From Artocarpus heterophyllus (lineage: Eukaryota; Streptophyta; Magnoliopsida; Rosales; Moraceae), in the NCBI GenBank assembly GCA_025403435.1, contig CM046345.1, forward strand, positions 2,852,001 to 2,916,000: DNA of 64,000 bases, read 5' to 3'. The position numbers and the translations under genes were made by a program. Shown here one piece after another: positions 10,891 to 22,037 of the stretch (its first letter is position 1; each line of letters opens with the position of its first letter). The notes below the pieces were generated by a model. The model was given only the letters and a program-made list of their open reading frames with translations, was not told where the DNA came from and did no database searches.

Positions 10891-12343
10891 CATAGTTTTA
10901 CATTGATTTTATGTGTTTGTGATTATGCTATGTATATAAATTATGTGATCTTAATCTCTTCTATACTTGAATTATATTTTTTTATAGATTTAGCACTCTA
11001 GGGTTTCTATATAATAAAATGTTGTCATGAGATTATGTGGTGGATGTTTATTAATTAATTATGGTTAATTAAATTTTTGTTTTAGTTATTCTATTAATTA
11101 ATCAATTTTGCTGGTTAAAGTGTGTATCTAGAACTTTTATGTAAGTAGATGGCGGTTTATCATCACTGTCTAGGATTTATTATTTTAATTTTGATTTATA
11201 AAATTTACATTGAAATAATTACTTGAAGTGGAAACGGATAAAGAAGATAGAGATGACTGGAGTTCTTTATGTTTTTTTTGCGTTTATAAATTTTTATATT
11301 TTTGAATTGTTGAAAAATAACTTAAAAATGCTTAAATATTATTTTTATAAAAAGTTTAGAAAAACGCAGGTTCAACATCGGTCGATAGGCTAGTTGCCCA
11401 GTACCGGCAGGTCGATGGTCATAGATTGACAGGCCGGTAGTAGGCAGAACCTTTTTTTAGAAAAATAATATGTTTTTCCCTGTAGTTTTTTTTTTTTGGA
11501 CAATTCTAAGAAACATGAAATTTTATGATAATCAGAAAAATAAATTTTTGATCTATATGAGATTAAGAATTGAATATAGATGCCACATCAATAAGGATAT
11601 AACAAGAAGATACAAGACAAAGAATCGATAATATGTTTTGATTGATCTTTTAAAATTTTTATTTTCTTTTCTCTATGATGGAACCATGATATTATAGCTA
11701 TTTATTATATCGCTTGTAGCTTTGCATGTTGTGTTGCTTGTCAACATTATAAATGTTTTACCACGTATGTTGATAACATGCTATGTAGAATAGAAAGTGC
11801 CACTTATTAAAAGTTATTCATGCATGTTAACATAAAAACATTGACTTCTAAAATATTTAGTGGGAGAAGATTTTTGAAGAGAGGACCTATGGCCTCCATT
11901 CATTAGTCCATTGGTAACACCTAATGCTTCCGACCTCAAGGAAGGGATTGTACCATGTACCAGGTTAGATCTACTAGAGGATAATTTGCTTTAGCATGGT
12001 CGATCATTGGTCACCCCAAGGTAGCAATTATAAACTATGGATAATGTAGTTGAAACAATGATTATATATTTAAGATTAATTTTCTTATTAATCTCCACTA
12101 GATCAGATGGGACTTGGATGGTATATACTAATCAAGAAGGGATCTATGTATCTAATTGAATTTGGTAAGTCTCCCCAAAATGGCTTGTTGAATTTTGAGT
12201 TAGGAATTATTATTGTAAGGTTGTAGTATTTTCATGGTTTTGACACATAAACACAATGTATGCTTACTTGATTATATTATCTTACTAAACTATTGTGGAA
12301 TGTTTGTTCATGTTTAATATATGATTCTTTGTTGTAGATTAAA
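10891..12343 (+). other. Untranslated leader of element E, including a palindrome cluster
   Basis: About 1.45 kb between primer site and gag start aligns in patches with the A leader (19351-20983), e.g. the GAGAAGATTTTTGAAGAGAGGAC block near 11864. Palindrome relatives lie at about 11370-11440 (CCGGCAGGTCGAT, TTGACAGGCCGGT). No open frame of note is present, as expected for a long copia leader. Confidence 0.65.
11370..11440 (+). repeat. Palindrome cluster in the E leader
   Basis: About three decayed units (ATCGGTCGATAGGCT, ACCGGCAGGTCGA, TTGACAGGCCGGT) lie outside the LTR, between primer site and gag. The corresponding leader positions of A and B also carry units. Confidence 0.65.
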
Positions 12344-13148
12344 ATGTGTAAAAATGCTTTATCTTCGATACTCGATAAAAACATATTAACTGGCAAGAAT
12401 TATAATGATTGGAAATGAAGCCTAAATATCATCATATCCTTTGAGAAACTGAAAGTTGTGCTAACTATACCATGTCCTCCTACGCTTACCTACGAATCCA
12501 CTAACGAACAATTCAAGTGTATGATCACTAGAATCATGCTAGTGATCAAGCCCACTATTACATTATGGGTAGCATGAATAATGTGCTACAACTCAACATG
12601 AAGATTATGAGACTGCTTGTCAGATCTTAGATAATTAGGAAGACATGTTTGGAGGCCAAGCCTTAACGAAACGGCAAGGTTCTCTTCAAAAGCTTCTTAA
12701 CTACAAGCAGAGACCAGGAACACTTGTGAAGGAGAATATGAGGTTGGTCATGGGTTACCTCACTGAGGCTCAAACCCATAGAGACAGCACTGATACCGAG
12801 CCACAGATGACTATGGTCTTTGAAACTCTCTCTAAGGAGTTCATCCATTTAGAGCTTTATATGACTTGAGCAATAGACTGGATGTGACCTTAATTGAGCT
12901 GATAAAGCAGTTATAGGATTTGAAAATCTAATCAATGAAACTCTAGCTAGTGGTGAGGTGAACTTGGCAGTTGCATCTGGTTCCAATTCCATATTTGGGA
13001 ATAGAAAAAAGCAAAAAGCCAAGAGCAAGAAATCAACTATTCCACCAAATGGCAAGGATAAGAAGAAAAATAAGAGGGACCCAATGAAACTAAAGTGTTT
13101 CTTCTATAAGAAGGTTGGGCACAGAAAGAAGAATTGCAAGGACTTTTA
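12344..13148 (+). pseudogene. Gag pseudogene of copia element E
   Basis: The frame starts at the same ATG context as in A and reads LSSILDKNILTGKNYNDWK, the N terminus of a copia Gag with the usual NYxxW motif. It then meets stops. Open pieces at 12645-12869 and 12958-13149 correspond to the Gag core and the basic C-terminal region. The zinc knuckle reads CFFYKKVGHRKKNC near 13097, so the second cysteine of the CCHC set is replaced by tyrosine. Gag would package element RNA in cytoplasmic particles, but this copy cannot make it. Confidence 0.75.
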
Positions 13149-14185
13149 ATCTAAAGGAGGTAAGTGCGAACTTCTGGTTGTTGAAAATTTTTTAGTTAAA
13201 GAATCAAGTGACACTTGCGTCATAGATTTTGGAGTGACTTATCATGTTTGTATTTCTCTACAGGGTTTCAATGAAACAAGAAGTTTGCTACGTGAGCACT
13301 TCATGCTTCGGATGGCGATGGGACCTTAGAGTTGGCTCAAGTAGCGAGAGACGTCCATTTTTTTTATGGTTATAGGAGTTCAGTTTTGAGAGATTGTTTT
13401 AATGTCCCTAAACTCAAAAGCAATTTATATCGCTTGTTTATTTAAATATTTTTGTTCAGTTTCTTTTAATAATAAAGTTGTGATTCATAAAAACAAATCT
13501 TATTGATAGTCGATGCAAAACAACTTATATTTTATCAAACCTAAGATAGACTCACTGCTGAACACTAAGATTAATGATCTTTAAAAAAAGTGAAACTCCT
13601 CACTCTAATAAAACTTATCTTTGGCACTTGCGATTAGGTCGTGTTAGCCTGAATAGGATTGAAAGGTTGGTGAAGTAAGGATCTTTAAGTCTTTTAGAGG
13701 TGGAATCTATGCCTTGTTTGGAGGGCAAAATGACAAAAAGACCATTCGAGTCTAAGGGCAATTAAGTTGAAGTGGTTCTAGAACTCGCACATAGTGATGT
13801 TTTTGGACCCTTGAACATCAAGGCACGAGGAAGGTACAAGCATTTTGTCACTTTTATTGATGATTACTCGAGATATAGGTATGTTTACCTAATGCATTGT
13901 AAAAGCGAAACTTTTGACAAGTTCAAGGAGTTTCGAGCTGAAGTAGAGAAGCAATTAGGTAAACCTATAAAGGCACTTTGATCCAGTTGTGGTGAAGTAT
14001 ATCTCTCCAATGAGTTCTTAGGAAACTTATTAGAGAAAGGGATCTTATCCTATTTGACACGCCAGGCACTTTGCATCAGAATGGTGTGGCTAAAAGAAGG
14101 AATAAGACTTTATTGGATATATTTAGGTCAATGATGAGTTATTTGATGTTACCTTTATCCTTTTGGGGATATGTACTACAAACCA
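13149..14185 (+). pseudogene. Protease and integrase pseudogene of element E
   Basis: Protease remnant VIDFGVTYHVC near 13220 shows the aspartyl active-site block with D-F-G in place of D-S-G or D-T-G. The GAG-pre-integrase HH region lies near 13617-13680 (YLWHLRLGRVSLNRIERL). The integrase core is open at 13772-13981 and includes LAHSDVFGPL (first catalytic Asp), FVTFIDDYSRY, and a stop before the second Asp block. The integrase ends abruptly at about 14185, where sequence matching A 22862 jumps to sequence matching A 23455. Confidence 0.75.
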
Positions 14186-14880
14186 TATGTGAGCTTGTAG
14201 ACATTCCCAAAGGGATAAAACCCATAGGGTGTAAGTAGGTCTACAAGAGAAAGAGAGGAGTAGATATGAAAGTCAAAAGCTATAAGGTCATACTGGTAAC
14301 AAAAGGATATACACACAAGGAAGGAATCGATTAGTAAGAAAAGTTTTGGCCTGTAGCCATATTTAAGTCCATCCACATTCTCTTGTCCATTGCTGCCACT
14401 CTCGACAATGAGATTTGCTAAATGGATGTCAAAACGGCCTTGTTGAATGGCTATATTTTGATGAGACCATATATATGGTGTAGCTAAATGGGTTCAAAGC
14501 TAAGAAAATAAGGTCTGTAAGCTGCTAAAGTTTATTTATAGATTTAAGCAAGCTTCTCGTTCTTGGAACATAAGATTTGATCAAGTGATCAAGACTTATG
14601 GGCTTGAACAAAACGTGGACGAACCGTGTGTTTACAAACATATTAAGGATGAAAATGTGGTTTTTTACTGCTTTATGTAGATGACATTCTGCTTATTGGC
14701 AATGACGTTGGGGCCTTATCATCAGTCAAATTATGGTTTACTAAGCAGTTTGATATGAAGGACTTAGATGAAGCTAACTAGGTTCTAGGTATCGAATTCT
14801 TTCGAGATAGAAACAACGAGATGATAGGTTTATCCCAAGTTAACTACATAGATAAAATTCTTAAGAAGTATGCAATGTAA
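14186..14880 (+). pseudogene. Reverse transcriptase pseudogene of element E
   Basis: The region begins inside the RT domain (IPKGIKPIGC-type sequence near 14205). It contains a QMDVKTALLNGY-like block with the first catalytic Asp and the LLYVDDILLIGND block near 14665-14700, but stops and frameshifts separate them. The RT N-terminal segment and the linker from integrase (about 590 bases compared with A) are deleted. Confidence 0.75.
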
Positions 14881-15669
14881 ATTCTAAGAAAGGTGAGCAG
14901 CCATCTGGGCCTGGAATTACTCTTTCTAAGAAAGACTCTCTAAATTCTGATTAAGAAAGAGAATACATGAAGAAGGTGCCTTATGTTTCAACAGTGGGTA
15001 GCCTCATGTATGCCATGCTTTGCACACTATCGAACATATGTTGTACGATCAGGATGGTGAGTCGATTTCAATCGGATCCAGGACCAAACTATTGGGTTGC
15101 GGTCAAGCATATTTTCAAGTACTTGAGAAGGACTAGAGGTTATATGTTAGTGTATTCTGGTGAGGATCTAACACCTTTTGGATACACTGATTCAGATTTT
15201 CAATTCTATCTTGATTCGAGAAGATCAACTTTGGGATCTGTGTTTACTCTAGAAGGAGGTGCCATGGTTAAGAGGAGTGTCAAGTAAGATTGCACTTCAA
15301 ATTTAACGATTGAGGCTGAGTACATGGTAGTTAGTGAAGCTTCGAAAGAAGCTATGTGGCTCTATAAGTTCTTTGGGAATCTTTAGGTAGTTCTTAGTAT
15401 GGGTAGGCCAATGTCGCTATATTGTGATAACAATACAGCGATAGCTAATGCTAAGAACCAAGATTTCACATGAAGAGCAAACATATACATCGGAAGCATC
15501 ATGTGATAAAAGACTTCATTGACGGTCCACATGTTACAGTATGCATGATCACATCTGAGGACAATATAGTTGATCCTTTCATGAAGATCCTTTCATGAAG
15601 ACACTATCAACGAGGGTTTTCGACACGTAGAGGTTATGGGGATGCAAAACATGTCTCAATTACTCATTT
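14881..15669 (+). pseudogene. RNase H pseudogene of element E
   Basis: The open piece 14967-15287 contains KVPYVSTVGSLMYAMLC, the YTDSDFQ active-site segment and a GSVFTLEGGA block. A stop follows, then degenerate EAEYM and DNNTAIANAK blocks, and the KHIHRKHHVIKDF region carries frameshifts. A short duplicated GATCCTTTCATGAAG unit occurs at about 15574-15602. Confidence 0.75.
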
Positions 15670-16973
15670 AGTGGGACATTGTAAGACTAGGCACCCTAAG
15701 GATTAAATGGTGTAAAAAGTTATTGGAGACATTTTATCAAAAAAGATTTATTTATTTGTATATCAAGCATTGTCCTCTTTATGTTCATTTCTATTGAATG
15801 TATGATGAGTAAATAAAAGTCCGAGACTGCCAGTCTAAACCTTTAAGATAGTGCATATAATGGACAGATTATGAGGAAGACATGAATCTTAAAGGTGGTA
15901 GTCTAAATGATAAGGTTCACAATCAACGGAATAAAGTTAAGTGCTTTATTCATGCTAAGATTGTTATGTTGTCTATATCCCTAATAAGAGATGACTTGTC
16001 TTGGTCATTGGAGTGGGACTCCATGAGTAAAAAGATTGGTATATTATCATAGGTGATGATATATTGGATCGGAACAAAAGTTGAATTGATTTGATTAATA
16101 ATTTAGTTTGTTTAGATCAATTCATTTTAGACAATTATATATATCATATCTTAATTCTTAAATGAATTAATGGGCCTATATTCTTGACTTGTGTCTTTTG
16201 ATGTACCAAAAGGTGACATCCTAAATAGATAAAGGTATACATATCGGTACACTAGAGTCATGACTCTTGATTGACATAGAATCGTTATTCATAGATATGG
16301 AATTCGTAGTTCTTTAGTAGAGTTAATGATATTCTCTAATATTATCCTGTAATTAGAAGACTGAAACTCTCAATCGTTTGGATACATAAGTATGACCGAA
16401 TTGTATACTATTTGTGAATAGTAAGTATTCTAATTGTGAGATAATGGAACATAAGATTAAAATAATTGGGAGGGTAAAATGAAATTTATCCTTAAGCTGA
16501 TTATGAATATCTTATGTGAATGTTACATATTATGATATGTCATGGACGATTAGCTTATTGGAGCTTTGTAATTTTATATAGTTCGAGGGTGCAGCTTAAG
16601 ATTTTAGTGGAGTAGCATTAGAGTTGAAAATTGTAAAATATATGTATCTTAAATATGTTATTTTATAATTATAGGAGCTTAATCTATATATATCCATTAG
16701 GTTTTCTTTGCTAGCTCATAATAATTACTATAATGATATGACATGTTTTTTCCTACATAATAATTCGTGTTAGTTTATTGGTTGAATTAATTTTGTGAAT
16801 TAATTCAAGATAAACATGTTGAATTATTTGACTAATATTTTATTTGATATGGAATTATCTGTATATGACTATTTTTATTAGATAAATTCTCTATTGAGTT
16901 ATTTGAATTAAAACTGAGGCTTTATCTAAGATTCTCGTGCAAAATAAGATATTTTGATATTTCTAGATTATCG

Positions 16974-17062
16974 CTCGATCGGCAGGCTAGTGGCCGAGTT
17001 CAGCAAGACGGTGGAGCCATTTCAACAAGCTGATCTCATAAATCAGCATAAATCAGCAAGCT
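16974..17062 (+). repeat. Palindrome cluster, decayed (E 3' LTR)
   Basis: Units GATCGGCAGGCTAG, TTCAGCAAGACGG and several ATCAGCAAGCTGAT forms are present, with a short local duplication of AAATCAGCA. It corresponds to the 10416-10495 cluster of the 5' LTR. Confidence 0.7.
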
Positions 17063-17334
17063 GATCGTGCGATAATGCTGTTATGCATTTTTGACACATT
17101 TTCTATCAGAAGTTGATCCAAACTTGAATTTTGAAGCCTAATTTGATAGCAATTGAACCAAAAGTCGACCACTATATAAAGGGAATATTTTTCATTGTTT
17201 CATAGACCACTTAAGAAGTATAGAGTGAGTACTCTTGCGAGAAAAACTTTGAAACTACCAACGAACTGTTGTTTAGCATCTAAAATCTTAGCTTTAGTTT
17301 TTCTCAAGTGGTTGGAAGGAGAGTCACCAGAGAA

Positions 17335-17339
17335 GAAAT
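17335..17339. repeat. Target-site duplication GAAAT, left copy
   Basis: GAAAT directly precedes the LTR start of A and recurs directly after its 3' LTR (26988-26992). Element E's LTR is continuous across the insertion when one copy is removed. Confidence 0.9.
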
Positions 17340-18742
17340 TATTAGACGTGTATGCCCTAAGGAGTAAAAATGTAATACGTTTTTTGAGACATTTTTATTA
17401 ATAAAGAATTTATTTATTATTTATATACCAAATCTTATTCTCTTTACGTTTATATTTGTTGAATGCATGTTCAACAAACAATAGTCTGAGACTATCAGTC
17501 TAAACCTTTAAGAATTAGGCATATGATGGACAGATTATGCGGAAGACATGATCTTAAGGTGAAAGTATAAAACATAAGATTCGCAATCGAGGGAATAAAG
17601 TTGGCGCTTTATTCATATAAAGATTGTTATGTTGTCTATATCCCTATTGGGAGATGGTTTGTCTTGGCCATCGGAGGTGGACTCCGTGAATAGAAACATT
17701 GGCACATTGTCATAGGTGACGATGTATTGGATCGGGACATAAAGTGAATTGATTTGGATTAATAATTTTGTCTCGGCAAATCGATTCACTTTAGACAATT
17801 TTTTGTATTGTATCTTAATCCTGAGATGAATAGTGGGCCCGTTGTCTTGACTTGTGTCTTTTGATATACCAAAGGGTGCATGCCGGCATGTTGAAGGCAT
17901 GACTTTTGATAGCGTAGACCTATTATTTATAGATATGGAATCCATAGCTCCTCTTTAGGAGTAGTGATATCCTATTATATGCGTTATCTTGTAATTGGAA
18001 AACTGGAGCGCTCAACCATTTGGATACATAGGTGTAACCAAATGGTATACTGTCTTTGGATGGTAAGTTTTCCAATGGTGAGATAATGGAACGTAAGATA
18101 AAAATAATTGGGAAGATAAGACATAACTTGTCCTTAAGCCAGTTATGGATAATCCTATGGGGATGCGATACACTATGATATGTTATGGAGACTTGGCTAT
18201 ACGGGCTTCGTAATTCTATATAGTTCTAGCGTGCAGCTCCAAGCTTTTAGTGGAGTAGCGTTGGAGTTGATAATTATGAAATGTATATCCAAGATTTTGG
18301 GTTTCATAATTATCAGGAGCTTGAACTATAAAGGTCCATTTGGTCCCTTTTGCTAGCTCACAAAATCCTGTAACGATACGGCGTGCTTTTCTAATAATTG
18401 GAGACTTATGTCAGATTTATTAGATTGGTTGAAATTCGAAAGAATCAAATAATTCATGTCTGTTTATCAGTTGAATTAATTTTGTGACAAAATTAATTCA
18501 AGATAAACTTGTTGAATTATTGTGATCGGATAATTCTTGTCTGTTTATCAGTTGATTTAATTTATTAAATCAAGATAAACTTGTAGAATTATTAGAAATT
18601 CATTTATTTTCCTAGAGATTTTCTAGATAAAGTTGTTTTAATTAGATAACTTTTCTATTGGGTTATTTGAATTAAAACTAAGATTTTATCCTATAGAATC
18701 TTGAGTAAAAATAAAAGATTCGCTGAGATTTTTTATCGGCTG

Positions 18743-18815
18743 CTCGGCATGCCGATCCTCAAGTTTGGCCTGCCAATAGGGCAAGTTTGGCCTGCCTATT
18801 ACATAGATCGGCCTG
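18743..18815 (+). repeat. Palindrome cluster, four units (A 5' LTR)
   Basis: Units CTCGGCATGCCGA, TTTGGCCTGCCAA, TTTGGCCTGCCTA and ATCGGCCTGCTTA are spaced about 20-24 bases apart. They match the first three units of C in order and gain a fourth. Confidence 0.85.
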
Positions 18816-18935
18816 CTTATGCACAAAAAAAAGATCATGCGTTTTCATGCGGATTTTATCAGATATTGATCTGAATTTGATTCTGATTCAAATTTTTGAG
18901 ACCTTATTTGATTAGGACTGACCCTAGACCCAACC

Positions 18936-18948
18936 TCTATAAATAGAG
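18936..18948 (+). promoter_or_regulatory. TATA box of A 5' LTR
   Basis: CTCTATAAATAGA is conserved at the same place in the C, D and A 3' LTRs. It is the likely RNA polymerase II core promoter of the element. Confidence 0.75.
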
Positions 18949-19338
18949 AGTGAGTCTCATAAGTTATTTAGATCAATTGAGAGATTAAGAGTGATACTCT
19001 GCTAGTGAGAATCTGAAACTCCCTGAGAGCTCTTGTTCACAAATCACAAACACTAGCTTTAGGTTTTCTTCATTGGTTGGAAGGAGAGTCACCTGGAGGA
19101 AGAGCTGTACATGTGAGCCCACACTCACTCTGATCATGGATAGAGAATAGCAAAGAAGACTAGTTGGTTGAGGCTCTTCTGGAACATTACTTCTCTTCAC
19201 GGATTACAGAAGTTCTTCGACATTCAAAGGTTAGTAAGATCTGGTTAATTTATACATATAGCGTGTCAAACTTGTGTTTTAAAAAATACTTTGATATAAA
19301 ATTTTTAAAATTTTGCTGTGTACTATTTTTTCAACAAT

Positions 19339-19350
19339 TGGTATCAGAGC
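19339..19350 (+). other. Primer-binding site of element A (initiator Met tRNA)
   Basis: TGGTATCAGAGC lies two bases after the LTR and is complementary to the 3' end of plant initiator Met tRNA. It primes minus-strand DNA synthesis in most plant copia elements. Confidence 0.9.
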
Positions 19351-20983
19351 CATGGTTTTTACATAAATTTACGAGTTTGTGATCATGCTATATGTATAAA
19401 TTATGTGATCTTGATCTCTCCAATGCTTGAATTTAATTTTATAGGGAGTTGGCACTTTAGGTTTCTATATATTTTATATGTTATCATAGATTATATGGTG
19501 AATGTTTATTAATTAATTATGGTTGATTAAATTATTATTTAATTATTTCTTAATTAATTAATTTATATCGATTATGGTTCCTTAGAGGTTAGATTGTGTA
19601 TCTAGGGTTTTTATGTAATTAGATGGCAGACTATTATCTCCGTCTAGGAATTATTATTTAAATTTAAATTTGTAAGAATTTTGTAATTAAATAATCATTC
19701 GAAGAAGAAGGATCTAAAAGATAAATATGGCGCTCCTAGGTATTTCTTGAGTCTCTGATTTTATGTTTTTGAATTGTTGAAAATAAAATTGATGAATTGC
19801 ATTAAAAATTGTATTTTTTGGAAAGGATGATTTTTGCTTGGTCGGCATGCCAAACTCTCCAGTTCAGCTGGCCGATGGTCATAGAGCGGTAGGCCAGACG
19901 TAAGGTTTGGTAAGCAGTCAACGGGGCAGAAATCAGGTGGCTCTAGCAGTAGGCCAAACTTCTGGTTCGGTAGGCCGATCTGTCATGTATCGGTAGGCCG
20001 ATCACACAAATCGGCTTGCCGACAAAGAGCTGAAAATTTTTCCAGAAAAGGTGCAGTTTTCAATGCAGTTTTAATTTTATTTTTGGGACAATTCTAAGAA
20101 ACATTAAATTTGGATATGATCGAAAATATGGAGTATTTGATTCATATGGGATTGAAGACTTGAAGATGGGCATTACATGAAGAAGGATACAGCATGAGGA
20201 TTCAAGGATGAAGAATCGATAGTATGTTTCGATTATTCTCTTGAAATCTTTATTTTCTATTCTCTAGGGTGGAACCATAACATTATGGTTATTTATTATT
20301 TTACTTGTAGCTTTGCTTGTCTACATTATAATATGATTTGTCATGTATATTGATAACATGTCATATAGAATAGGGAGTGCCACTCATATTAAAATTATTC
20401 ATGCTTGTCTTTTTAAAATAAAACCTTGATTTCAAAAGATTGAGTGGGAGAAGGTTTTCGAAGAGAGGACATGGGGCCTCCATTGTTGGTCCATAGGAAG
20501 AACATGGTGGTCCCGACCCCTAGGAAGGGATTTCTATTATGTACCAGATTGGATTTCCAAAAGGATAAGGTATTTTAGCATGATTTATGGTTGCACACCC
20601 CGAGGTGGTGATTATAAATCATGGATAAAATATTGAAATGATGGTTATATACTCATGTTAATTTTATTATTAACCTCTCCTAGGAACTCTGTTAATAAAA
20701 TTAATGGCCAAAGAAATGATTATTAATATATGCTGGATCATACGGGTCTTGGATGGCATATATTAATCAGGAAGGGATCTGTGTTCCTTATTGAATTTGG
20801 CATGACTCCCCTAGGAGCTTGTTGAATTCTAAGTTGGGAATTATCATTGTAAGGTTGTGATATTTTCATGGTTTTTGACATATAAACACATTTGTATGTT
20901 TTTTACATGATTGTGTTATCTTACTAAATTATTATTGCATGTTTGCTTATGTTTGGTATATGATTCTTTATTGTAGATTAAAA
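19351..20983 (+). other. Leader of element A
   Basis: A 1.6-kb non-coding leader separates primer site and gag ATG. It holds a dense palindrome cluster at 19850-20022 and otherwise A+T-rich sequence without a sizeable frame. Leaders of LTR elements usually carry packaging and dimerisation signals; their location here is not known. Confidence 0.75.
19850..20022 (+). repeat. Palindrome cluster, about eight units, in the A leader
   Basis: Units include GTCGGCATGCCAAA, TTCAGCTGGCCGA, AGCGGTAGGCCAG, GCAGTAGGCCAAA, TTCGGTAGGCCGA, ATCGGTAGGCCGA and ATCGGCTTGCCGA. They are spaced 18-40 bases apart and both orientations occur. Confidence 0.85.
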
Positions 20984-21840
20984 ATGTCTAAAAACACTTT
21001 ATCTTTGAAACTTGACAAAAACCTATTAACTGGAGAGAGTTAATGATTGGAAACAGAACCTGGATATCGTCCTCTCCTTTGAGAAACTAAAATTTGTGCT
21101 GACAACCTCTTGTCCTCCCAAGCCTACAGGAGATTCCACCAATGAGCAATTCCAAGCATACGATTGCTGGAAAGATGCAAACGATTAGGCCCGTTACTAT
21201 GTTATGGCCAGCATGAATAATGTGATTTAGGCTCAACATGAGCATTATAAGACTGCTAAGCAGATGTTGGATAATCTAGAAGATATGTTTGGAGGTCAGG
21301 CCATAACAAAGCAGTAGGGGGTGCTTCGGAAACTCTTGAACTGTAAACAGAGACCGAGGACATCTGTTAAGGAGCACATGATGTTGGTCATGGGTTATCT
21401 CGCTGAGGCGCAAACCAATGGAGCTGACATCGATGCTAAAACTCATATGAGTATGGTCTTTGAGACTTTGTCAAAGAAATTTATTCTGTTTAAAGCTACT
21501 TTTAATTTGAGCAATAGGCGCGATATGACCTTAATAGAATTAATGAAACAGTTACTGGAGTTCAAACTGCTGATCAGGGAGTCTCCTGCTGGTGGAGAGG
21601 CCAATTTGGCGGCTGCTTCTAGTTCTAATCTCAATTCTGGGAATGGAAAGAAACAACGAGCCAAGAATGGGAAGCCTTTTGTTCCTGCTAACAACAAGAG
21701 CAAGAAGAAGAAGAAGAAGAACCCAAAGAAGCTTAAGTGCTTCTTCTGTGGGAAGGTCGGGCATTTTAAGAAGCGTTGCAAGGACTTCCTTTCTAAAGGA
21801 GGTAGATGTAATCTTCTATATTTAGAAACTTGTTTAGTTG
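20984..21840 (+). pseudogene. Gag of element A, frameshifted
   Basis: The frame starts MSKNTLSLKLDKNLLTG and is broken at codon 18; compared with E, two bases are missing in the NYNDW motif. A stop at about 21317 precedes a long open stretch (21321-22037). That stretch contains KQRPRTSVKEHMMLVMGYL (Gag core), a lysine-rich basic segment and the zinc knuckle C-F-F-C-G-K-V-G-H-F-K-K-R-C at 21738-21779 (CX2CX4HX4C, complete). Gag assembles virus-like particles and its knuckle binds RNA. The open stretch could at most make an N-truncated product. Confidence 0.85.
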
Positions 21841-22037
21841 AGGAATCCAGTGAAATTTGGGTTATAGATTCTGGTACAACTAATCATGTTTGTGTTTCTC
21901 TACAGGGGTCCAAAGAAACGAGAAGTCTACTTCATGAAGACTTCACGCTTCGGATGGGCGATGGATCCTTGGTCTTAGCGGAAGCAGTGGGAGACATCCA
22001 TCTTTATTTTGATAATTATAGGAATTTAATTCTATGA
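21841..22037 (+). pseudogene. Aspartic protease region of element A
   Basis: This continues the gag frame. EIWVIDSGTTNHVC near 21855 carries the D-S-G catalytic triad of copia proteases, followed by LRMGDGSLVLAEAVGDIHL. A TGA at 22035 ends the frame inside the domain. The protease would cut the Gag-Pol polyprotein. Its catalytic block is intact here, unlike B and E, where it reads D-F-G. Confidence 0.8.

Larger units (their letters stand above)
15680..17339 (+). repeat. 3' LTR of element E, left part
   Basis: It starts TGTAAGACTAGGC after an AGTGGGACAT polypurine tract and is collinear with the LTRs of A and C until GAAGAAAT at 17339. There A is inserted. The remainder is at 26988-27228, where TTGTACAGCGTGC continues the alignment with the E 5' LTR (AGAAGCTATACGATG near 10655). 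TATA-like CTATATAAAGGG lies at about 17171-17182. Confidence 0.85.
17340..19336 (+). repeat. 5' LTR of element A
   Basis: It begins TATTAGACGTG, where the 3' LTR has TGTTAGACGTG, so the terminal TG has changed to TA. It ends TTCAACA. The TATA box is at about 18936-18948, giving U3 of about 1.6 kb. The palindrome cluster lies about 125-190 bases upstream of it. Confidence 0.9.

Noticed and set aside
21443..21825. Further open frames overlapping the A gag basic region on both strands
   Set aside because: They are shadows of the AAG-rich lysine stretch. The frame with the zinc knuckle and protease motifs is the real one.
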